Positions 56,696 to 64,000 of a stretch of DNA of 64,000 nt are shown piece after piece. This stretch comes from Candidatus Peribacteria bacterium (GTDB taxonomy: Bacteria; Patescibacteriota; Gracilibacteria; BD1-5; UBA6164). The DNA is taken from contig CP060226.1 of the NCBI GenBank assembly GCA_023898505.1, forward strand, positions 434,001 through 498,000, given 5' to 3'. The translations under genes and the position numbers were made by a program. A model generated the notes under the pieces. The model did not search any database. It was not told the DNA's origin and saw nothing but the letters and a program-made list of their open reading frames with translations. Position 1 is the stretch's first letter. Every line of letters starts with the position of its first letter.

Positions 56696-58179
56696 TGTTT
56701 TACAAACACTTCTCGTTCATCATCGGGATACTGTTACTTCTTGTAGCTCCTCATGGGTTTGCTGATATCGACACCAAAAAAAATATCGAACTCTCAGAAG
56801 TTTTTACCATCGATGCTTCTGATGAGGCGAAAGAATTAGCAACACAATATGGTGAGGATATTATATATGAGTGGGATTTACAAGGAGCCAGTACCAAACT
56901 GGGGCCTGTTTTCGAACGCAGCTTTAATTCCAGTGGAGAAAAAGAAATTAATCTCAATATTTACTCAAATATTGGAAATGAGAAGAAACTCATACAAACT
57001 CGCGATTATCGTGTATTTGTTTACGAAAAAAGTATCGGACTGATTTATGATGTCAGTATGGGAAGCAAAAAACTCGAAGACTTTATAGATCTCAGTAAAA
57101 AAGAAGGGATTTACCTGCACCTACTAGAAAAAACAACCGAAAAAGAAATCAATACTCGTAATATTCTTTCTCAGATACAGAGCTATAAGCAACTCTATAA
57201 AAACCGTTCAAATTACATCGTTATCTGGTGAGAAAAAGATTTTGTTCTATCAACACTTTCTCGTATAGAACAAGAAAGTGTGCAATCCCCAGGAAATGAG
57301 CTCAATATTGTACTGACTTCACCATTTAACGTCGATGTCCTAAAAAACTACATCAAAAATTTCCTCTCAAACAAAAGCGCTTTAAAAAGAGGAATCTTGA
57401 TCGAAGAAAGCTCTCGTTTTCAGGTGATTAATGCTCCTTCAACCATCAATGGTCTGGTTACGGAACTGACAAAAAACAACTATCCGTACATTGAGGTAAA
57501 TACCCAAAGCAAGATTAGCCAATCTCTCTTCTTGTCTCAATTCATCAATACCCTCTCAAACAATGGATATAACCTTTCTGGAATCTATCTCATCCTCATT
57601 ATTCCATTTTTATTTACCGGGATAGCGTTTATCAAGCATATGGTGGGACTCTCTCCTGTTGGTACCCTGATACCAGTTGCTATGGTCCTCTTAGTATTTA
57701 GTATTGGACTCATTGGGGGGACGATCATCATCACTTCACTTATCATCCTCAATATCTTGATCGGGAAATTCATCAATCGTTACACCCTCCTCTATACGCC
57801 AAAAATTAGTTTTATCATGACCATAAACATCATCGTTTTTAGTATCATCATTACGATTATGTATCACTACCATATCATCGACAACAACATCAATGATATC
57901 ATGTATATTATTCTGTTTATTATTATCAGCGAACGCCTCATAACCCTCATAATCTCAAAAGATTTCGGCGAGTATAAGTATAACCTCGTAAATACCGCGA
58001 TCTTTGTCCTGCTCACATATCTTCTCTTTAGTATTCCGATTATACAACTCTTCCTTCTTGCCTATCCAGAGATCATCCTACTATTAGCGCCTATCAACTT
58101 TATTATCGGGAAATTTACCGGACTCAGAGCTACTGAGTACTTTCGTTTCCGTGAAGTGATTAAAAATATTGAAGAGTAA
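56695..58179 (+). CDS. 7TM-domain envelope protein (7TM-transglutaminase-fusion type)
   Basis: 494-aa protein: signal peptide (to ~23), an extracytoplasmic beta domain (~24-290), and seven C-terminal helices with GLSPVGTLIPVAMVLLVFSIG, typical of the 7TM domain that elsewhere is fused to inactive transglutaminase domains. One UGA-Gly at 57229-57231 (IVIWGEKD). Translationally coupled to the sugar transferase by TAATG. Its end overlaps the convergent tsaE by 20 bp. Confidence 0.82.
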
Positions 58180-58717
58180 TCTCTCTTTCATCTTCCCTAT
58201 CTGTTTTCTTGAGATACACATCGATATCAGGACTATAGTGTTCTGCAATTATTTCTGGCCATTCAATCAAAACAATCCCATCATTGTTATCTAAGATATC
58301 TTCTCCACCGATAGCAAAGAACTCGTCATAGTCTTTCAAACGATACAAATCAAAGTGATATACTGATACCTTGTCCACAAACCTCTGTCATTCCTGCGAA
58401 GGCAGGAATCTATTATTTATGGTTTGCTCTTCTAATGATCCTGAATCCACCGAGTCCTCGGGGCGCGCAAGTTCAGGATGACAATTTAGATTATTATTCA
58501 CTCTTCACTCTTCACTCTTCACTCCTCCATTGTACTTGTTATAGTAGACATATGTCGGTGAAGTAATCGTATCTTTTACACTGAGCAAGTCTTGCAATAT
58601 ATGCTTTGTAAGTGTTGTTTTTCCCGCTCAAAGATCGCCCCTCAAAAAGATAATCATCGGAGTTTTGAGATGAAAATTAAGGTTCTGTATTTCATCGAGA
58701 CGATATATTTGTCACAT
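58160..58717 (-). CDS. tsaE: tRNA threonylcarbamoyladenosine biosynthesis ATPase TsaE, with repeat-derived insert
   Basis: 185-aa TsaE, partner of TsaB/TsaD in t6A synthesis. FLRGDLGAGKTTL is Walker A (one Gly by UGA), followed by TSPTYVYYNKY and then, after an insert, VSVYHFDLYRL and IVLIEWPE. The family joins these blocks almost directly (~150 aa in total). Here about 55 residues (NGGVKSEEGRV to SQEGQRF) come from three dispersed repeats at ~58381-58530, all kept in one open frame with two or three UGA-Gly. The fold probably tolerates this in the loop after strand 2. A tandem GTGAAGA-type repeat lies at 58500-58525. Confidence 0.9.
58381..58530. repeat. Three dispersed repeats inserted in frame inside tsaE
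   Basis: (i) CACTCTTCA-type tandem repeat of 9 bp, about three copies (58498-58524); (ii) GATCCTGAATCCACCGAG...GTTCAGGATGACA (58437-58482), the same class as 3085-3145; (iii) TGTCATTCCTGCGAAGGCAG with GGAATC (58387-58410), a palindrome. Confidence 0.85.
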
Positions 58718-58806
58718 ATTCAAGAAAATAACGAGTGTAAAATTTGATTTTCAATTTCAAATAGGCTATACTAGATATATAGCTAATTTATAACATTTCA
58801 TATCTT

Positions 58807-59160
58807 ATGGAAACACTCGTAGAAGTAAACAAAAAAGAAGAAGGGAAAGCACTAATCTTTAACTTCAGCGGTGAACTCGATGAAACAAATGCAGATAAAA
58901 CCTTTACTGATATCTATGGTCAAATTGGAGACTTTGCCGGAAAAAATATTGTTTTTAACCTTAGTGGCTTAAAATACCTCAACTCAAAATCTATCGGGTA
59001 TATTGCCGATGTGTTTTCAAACATCGAAGATCATGAAGGAAAGATGTATATCACCAACTGTGATGAAGGGGTAAAAGATGTCCTTGAACTCGTGGGAATC
59101 ACAACGATTATCCCAACAGTAGAAACAGAAGAAGAAGCACTGAAAGAAATTAATGGATAA
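58807..59160 (+). CDS. STAS-domain protein (anti-sigma factor antagonist-like)
   Basis: 117-aa STAS domain: LIFNFSGELDETNADKTF, NIVFNLSGLKYLNSKSIGYI with the serine that is phosphorylated in SpoIIAA-type antagonists, and YITNCDEGVKDVLELVGI. Such proteins regulate anti-sigma kinases or partner-switching systems; no kinase or sigma gene is nearby. No UGA codon. It has its own terminator. Confidence 0.9.
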   Translation: METLVEVNKKEEGKALIFNFSGELDETNADKTFTDIYGQIGDFAGKNIVFNLSGLKYLNSKSIGYIADVFSNIEDHEGKMYITNCDEGVKDVLELVGITTIIPTVETEEEALKEING

Positions 59161-59172
59161 AATTATCCATAT

Positions 59173-59210
59173 AAAAAGGTCCTTTATGTTAAATATAAAG
59201 GACCTTTTTT
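59173..59210. terminator. Bidirectional terminator
   Basis: AAAAAGGTCCTTTATGTT / AAATATAAAGGACCTTTTTT hairpin between convergent genes. Confidence 0.93.
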
Positions 59211-59211
59211 A

Positions 59212-61827
59212 TTAGTGTGGTAATAATCACATAAGAACGTGTTTCATACTATCATGTATAGGGAGCTCCTCAACATCCCCTTTTGTAAAATGTTTTTCCT
59301 TAAATGCATGCGTTAGTATATCAACATATTTTCAAGGAAGCATAAAAGTCTGCATAAACTCATCTTGTGTATCATTTTCTCTAAATCCCTGAAAAATAAC
59401 ATCAATCATCTCTGAAGAAAGTCAAGATTTTCACAAATATACTTTCAAATCTGATGAATCAAGCTCAAGGAATTTTTCTCTTAAATTGGTATATCCAACT
59501 ATATTGATACTTTCCTCCTCTCGTAAATACTTTCCAAGGAAAGCTAAAAATAAATTTTTCTCAGAAACAATCTTAATAAATAAAGCTTTGATATATATTG
59601 ATAATTTATCAGTGACCATAGTATTTTCTTCAAGGAATAGTAACAATGTATTACAATACACCAAGGAATCTTGCATAGATCATAACTCATATAAGACATG
59701 AGCTAATCCAAGCATCATATTTATATACATTCTACTATCGATAGTATGAGTGAAAAGTGCTTCTGCTCTTCTAAAGTATATAAGGGCTTTGGCATAGTCT
59801 CACTTAGATAGATATCAAAATCATAATTTTATATATGTTGGGATAAATCATGGAATTTGTTTATTTATTTGATGATTTATATTTACATCATAATTATTAT
59901 CTAGATTGGTATTCTGTATAAGAAAGTCGTACTTTACGGATGTATTCACGGACTCTACATCTCATATAACCTTCATATAATCTCATCCTACTTCTGATAA
60001 AGAATCAAAACGTGTATCCCTCTCTAGATTAAAACTACTGAAACCATCCGTCCTATAATTTCAAGATTTTAGCATGGTTACAAAGTGACTAAAACCTTCA
60101 GTATCAAACCAAATAGCATATGTTTCTATTCAGAAAACTCCTCTAAGGACATTATCAACCATTCATCATTGTCAAAAACACATATTTGTCTTATAGCGAG
60201 TACTTCTATCATCATATATCACATTATCAAGAGTGTTTTCATACGAACAAAACATATTTGAATATACAATGAAAGAAACAATCATAGCAATGTCTCTCTC
60301 TAATTTCTCTAAATCTTTTTGTAACTGTTCTTTTTTTTGTGGGTCTATCTCCTTAAGGATACCTAAACGGAGAAGCTGTAATTCTTGTTTTGCCTGTTCG
60401 ACAGAATCAAACATTCTAATACCATCTTCAGGCATCCCAATATTTCATAATAATTCTTTCAATTTTTCATGAGGAAAGTAGATAGAAACAATTTGAACGA
60501 TGTCTCATTCACGTATATTTTCTCTTTTTGAGATATCTCTCATATAGTCCATCATCTCATCAAATACAATATCCCTGTGTTCATAGGATAATGCTCTCTC
60601 TGCAATATCTAGGTCAGATAAATTTAATGTATCACTTTCCTTAGTAGCTAGATCCAATTTAGCAGCTATCTCCAGAATAGCCCTTCTGGCATATTCACTA
60701 TAAGTCTCATATTCTCCATCGAGCTTCTTTTGTATCTTTGGAAATGCTAGAATATCTAGAAACAAGTCCTTATTTTTCTCATACACAGAGGTTTCCGGAT
60801 CATCTAACGATTGTTTATCCTTAAAATAATCTTCAACCGCTTGAATAAATAATTCAAGATTATTAATCCCAAGCTCATCATTCGCCTCAATATATGTAGT
60901 TGCCTCTAGCATAAAAGCCCCCTTCTCCTTTTGGACTTCCACAACTTCTCAAGAATCAGATGATTCTTGAGAAGTATAGGGTCAAAAAAATTGTTCAAAT
61001 TCTTGAGAAGTTTTCTCACTATCAGAAAAAACATCTTCTCATAAAAAAGCCCTCGACAAACAAAAATAAAAATATGCTCTCTTAGATATCGATTTTCTTA
61101 TTTTCTTTGTATCAGGAGTATGAGTAGTGTGTAAAGAGAGTCGAGATAGCAATCCCTTAGATTTTTCTGCAAATTGTTGAGATAGTACCTCCATCGAAGT
61201 AAATAGTTTCTCTAAATTATTTTGTAATCAAACTAAATATTTCGGCACTATTTCTGCTTTTCCATACTGTATCCTATATATTTCTTCTAACATAAAAAGT
61301 AAAGATGGTATATCTCTAAAGGTAAATTTACTAGATATAAACACAGTTATTCTCAATTCTTTTCTTTCCGTAGATATCGATGATATACTTCTCTGATTTG
61401 TTCGTATAATCGGAATAAAACCCTCTCCTTGTTCACCTAAAAGCACAAACGGTTTTTTATTTTGTTCTCTTAATTCTTCCACTCTTTTTTCTAAACTCTT
61501 ATCATCACCATGAAATGGTTCATATTCAAATACTTGACCAGCAAATGAGTCAAAAATATCTCCAACACCTCACCATGCTGAAAAATGGAACTTATCCAAT
61601 AATGAATTTACCGTATCCAACTGTCCTGTATCTTGAATAGCTGGAAAATTATCTGGTGTTACTTCATCCGTTACCTGTATTTCTATCCCATTAAATTGAG
61701 CAAACATATAATCCAGTAGCCTTCCTAAATCAACTTTTGCATCTGGTAATATAATACTCTCTAAGGGCTGAGATAAATTAGTTACAACTTCTTCATGGAT
61801 TTCTTGAAAGTCGATTCCTTGGGACAT
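59212..61827 (-). CDS. Large helical protein with TPR-like C-terminal region
   Basis: 871-aa soluble protein. It is a single frame under UGA=Gly; five fragments appear otherwise. The N-terminal ~110 residues contain VDLGRLLDYMFAQFNGIEI. A central helical, acidic part follows (LNLSDLDIAERALSYEHRDI, KKEQLQKDLEKLERD). At ~640-720 IPGFIPTYIKLGFGYLSKGD, YAKALIYFRRAEALF and LGLAHVLYELGSM are TPR-like. MSQGIDFQ at 61827 is preferred over an ATG inside the hairpin at 61863. No catalytic motif; perhaps a scaffold. Confidence 0.78.
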
Positions 61828-61831
61828 AAAA

Positions 61832-61864
61832 AATGATACAATATATTGAATATATTGTATCATT
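61832..61864 (-). terminator. Terminator hairpin abutting a start codon
   Basis: AATGATACAATATA / TATATTGTATCATT (14-15-bp arms, 5-nt loop) with a T6 run that leads straight into the ATG at 61827. Probably the glycosyltransferase terminator; it could also control the 871-aa gene. Confidence 0.75.
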
Positions 61865-61897
61865 TAAAATATTTTTTAGCAATTGCTCAGGTGTTTT

Positions 61898-63046
61898 TTA
61901 TTCTATACTCTTTATCAACTCCTCCTCAAACTTCTCCAAACTAAAATCCCTTGCTCTTCTCTCACAATCGACTCTCATATCCAAACACTTTTCTGGAGTC
62001 AGATACTGTACCGCCTGGATAATATCTTCAATCCTTGCTTGTTTATCAATAAGTACCCCCGTTTTTTCAGGAATAATCGACTCTTTTAACCCTCCATCAT
62101 CGACTCAAAGTACGGGCTTCCCTGCTGCCATACTTTCCACTGGACTCATCCCAAAATCCTCATCAATCGGGATATAGATTGTCGCAATACAGTTTCCGAT
62201 ATACTCCGTAAATCAGACATTTCCTGGAAGAGTAATACACGAGATGTTTTCATACCCTGCTGCCATATCAAATATATTTTGACGCTGTGGGTCATTTTCA
62301 CCATAAATCACGACGAGTTTTTTATCTGGCATCTCACGAAATGCTTGGACAATCCTATCCACACGCTTGGCGTCTGATAAACGTGCAAAGCTCAAGTAGT
62401 AATCTCCTTGGTCGAGGTAAGAAAATGCTTTCAAGTCTACGGGAGGATACAATACTTTGGCATCAATTCATAAGAAATCCTTGATACGTTTTTGGGTATT
62501 TTTTGAATTGGTGAGTACCAAATCCATCTGTGAGATATCCGACTCATAGGCTCGTTTAAATATCCAAGAAACCAACAAAAATATAGGACGAATGAGAAAT
62601 GGAACCTTTTTTAGATATAGTTCTTTGAGATCATAGAGATACCTTGGTGGCGTATGGCAGTAATAAATTTTCTGACATACTTTTCCTCTCTCTTCAGTAG
62701 GGGAGGAGTTACTTGTCCCGTCTTTAGCGGGAGAGGGGGGACAATTTCTCACGGCACTGATAGAATCACCGCTAAAGATAACCGTATCATAGTCCTGTAA
62801 AAACTTTGTGTTACAGAGAAATGCCAGCTTGAGTTTGATATGCCTAAGTCCTTTCGTAAAAACCTCGGAAGACACCGAAATCATCTTTCCAGTAAACCCT
62901 TCTTTGCGCAGATCAAAACTTCCCCTACTAAAAAAGCCAGAGGCGATATCTGAGCCTAGTACTTTTCCCATCATGAGGATAAGACGCTCTCCTCCTCACT
63001 TGTAGAGAAAAGTATCGTGGAGGATTATGATTTTTTTCTTGAACAT
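61898..63046 (-). CDS. GT4-family glycosyltransferase with repeat-derived insert
   Basis: 382-aa GT-B glycosyltransferase. KIIILHDTFLYKGGGERL at the N-terminus (Gly by UGA), IYYCHTPPRYLYDL, VLTNSKNTQKRI, YYLSFARLSDAKRVD and the donor-site block EDFGMSPVESMAAGKPVLG with GGLKE are diagnostic. A G/C-rich palindrome (62682-62744) is inserted in frame, adding about 20 residues (NCPPSPAKDGTSNSSPTEER) between DSISAVR and KIYYCH. Likely part of surface glycan synthesis, with the sugar transferase at 55154. Confidence 0.93.
62682..62744. repeat. Palindromic element inserted in frame inside the glycosyltransferase
   Basis: Outer arms TTCCTCTCTC.. / ..GAGAGGGGGGA, inner hairpin TCCCG-TCTTTA-GCGGGA (62716-62732). 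Same general class as the mltG insert and the intergenic element at 15490. Confidence 0.8.
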
Positions 63047-63100
63047 AGGAAAAAAGTTATATCTCTTGAAATGTAATGAAATACAAAAAAAAGTGAAATT

Positions 63101-63400
63101 TTATTCACTTTCAATTCAAAGCTTCTGTACAAGCAAAGAATAATTTAAGGCATCTTTAATATCATCAACATCTATTTCTAAAAAACGTGCCTTAAAGTCA
63201 TCTAAGTTTCAAGAGTTACGTATTATCTGTATCACAGCATCTAAATCGGTCTGAGGAATAACACATAGTATATATATAAGTACCTGATTAATATCTTGAG
63301 AAATTAATAATTGAACTTTTTCAGCAACGCTATCACTTCATTGAGCTACCTCTTGAAGTCTCCTTGTAGAAACAAGATAATTAATAGCTTCAAGTCACAT
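63101..63400 (-). CDS. Small helical protein (99 aa)
   Basis: MGLEAINYLVSTRRLQEVAQ at the start, helical throughout, with VDDIKDALNYSLLVQKLGIE near the end; four UGA-Gly codons. It starts 16 bp after the 130-aa gene's stop. No family recognised. Confidence 0.65.
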
Positions 63401-63416
63401 AATAAGAAATTATACT

Positions 63417-63809
63417 CTAAAATGTATCTGTAGCTCCCTCACTACTGGTTCATGAATGTGCTTTTCCTCACTTCTTATGACTTGGATGGTATAGTTTATC
63501 CAAAATCCACGCTAAAATCATAACGACTGGGATAACAGGAAATTGAATCTCTACAGATACTATATCCAAGGGATTCTTAAAACCCATATCTTCATATCAT
63601 TTTCAGAGTCAATTATAGCTCATATTTATACCTCTCAATCAAGTACCAAAAAATGTCTCTGGATGTGTTACAAGTCTAGGAGGTTTTGGGCGATATAACT
63701 TGTCTCATTTAGAATCTAATATGCGAGATACTAGGTTGGGAACAGATTCTATTCTCCCATCCCGAATATAATATTCGCTGGTAGATTGAGGGGAATGAAT
63801 ATTCATCAT
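63417..63809 (-). CDS. Hypothetical protein with one membrane segment
   Basis: 130-aa protein. The N-terminal part is polar (SPQSTSEYYIRDGRIESVPN) and Gly-rich in the middle, with FFGTGLRGINMSYNGLGKGY using four UGA-Gly, then a hydrophobic segment VEIQFPVIPVVMILAWIL and a polar tail. Its ATG overlaps the upstream stop (TAATG). No family recognised. Confidence 0.65.
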
Positions 63810-64000
63810 TATATTATCGGTTCACTAAAATCGCTAATCCTTTCAACGACATCTTTTTGCTCTTTGATAACCTCTTGTTTTGCTTCTTCTAAGCTCCTGT
63901 TATGCTGTTGTCTTGAGATACTATAGAGTTCTTGAACATAGTCTTTTGGTACTTCACTGTCTTCCACATACACACTCTTGAGTGAAAATGGGTCTTTTAC
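63809..64000 (-). CDS. Hypothetical protein, C-terminal part only
   Basis: Last 63 residues of a gene that enters from the right edge. Charged and helical (HNRSLEEAKQEVIKEQKDVV). Coupled to the 130-aa gene by TAATG. No assignment possible. Confidence 0.6.
   Translation of the reverse strand, partial: VKDPFSLKSVYVEDSEVPKDYVQELYSISRQQHNRSLEEAKQEVIKEQKDVVERISDFSEPII

Overview
This 64-kb window is AT-rich chromosomal DNA from a bacterium that reads UGA as glycine (translation table 25). That points to the Candidate Phyla Radiation, in the Gracilibacteria / Absconditabacteria (SR1) group. The evidence is internal. With UGA read as stop, rpoB, rpoC, aspS, der, lexA, recF, hemW and asparaginase all fall apart. 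With UGA read as Gly they become full-length, and the UGA codons fall on family-invariant glycines: the SGARG and RKG motifs of RpoC, GNKG and GPYS of RpoB, the GGGTPS motif of HemW, the Walker A of a helicase. All coordinates below use that code, so many genes are much longer than a standard-code reading shows. I did not see the tRNA-Gly(UCA) that this needs; it should lie elsewhere. The two tRNAs here are Leu(GAG) and Cys(GCA).

Layout. 1-4.3 kb: hemW (cut by the edge), a solute-binding protein, a HIT protein, small hypotheticals and tRNA-Leu. 4.3-12 kb: rpoB-rpoC, transcribed leftwards. 12.3-21 kb: mltG, der, corA, aspS, a hicBA toxin-antitoxin pair, lexA and a pirin. 21-37.3 kb: an accessory region of mostly unknown genes, often very rich in UGA codons. 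It holds a 1,897-aa protein with two GHKL ATPase modules (one apparently permuted) and a C-terminal HExxH metalloprotease motif. It also holds a two-gene unit of a 323-aa protein and an 884-aa SF2 helicase with two dsRNA-binding-like domains, an HD-domain hydrolase and a HAD 5'-nucleotidase. Two paralogous multi-pass membrane proteins (20962-21735 and 35859-36632) lie near its two ends; unlike their neighbours they use no UGA and have strong Shine-Dalgarno sites.

37.4-49.4 kb: tRNA-Cys among partial copies of itself, a lipoprotein, gatC, recF, an anchored surface protein, an asparaginase unit, and an AbiEi-like / membrane protein / TrmB-type regulator unit. 49.4-64 kb: envelope functions. A leftward operon runs membrane protein, YmdB phosphodiesterase, membrane protein, aminotransferase, two-domain peptidoglycan hydrolase. 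A rightward pair encodes an undecaprenyl-phosphate sugar transferase and a 7TM protein. Then come tsaE, a STAS protein, an 871-aa TPR-like protein, a GT4 glycosyltransferase and small hypotheticals.

Two repeat systems cut across this layout. One is a set of short palindromic elements that are usually intergenic but are also inserted in frame inside mltG, tsaE and the glycosyltransferase. The other is a ~110-bp element found directly downstream of both tRNA genes, each time ending in a partial copy of that tRNA's 3' end. The best candidates for undescribed biology are the GHKL/GHKL/protease protein, the helicase-dsRBD unit and the tRNA-linked mini-element. No phage structural genes, transposases, CRISPR arrays or rRNA genes were seen.
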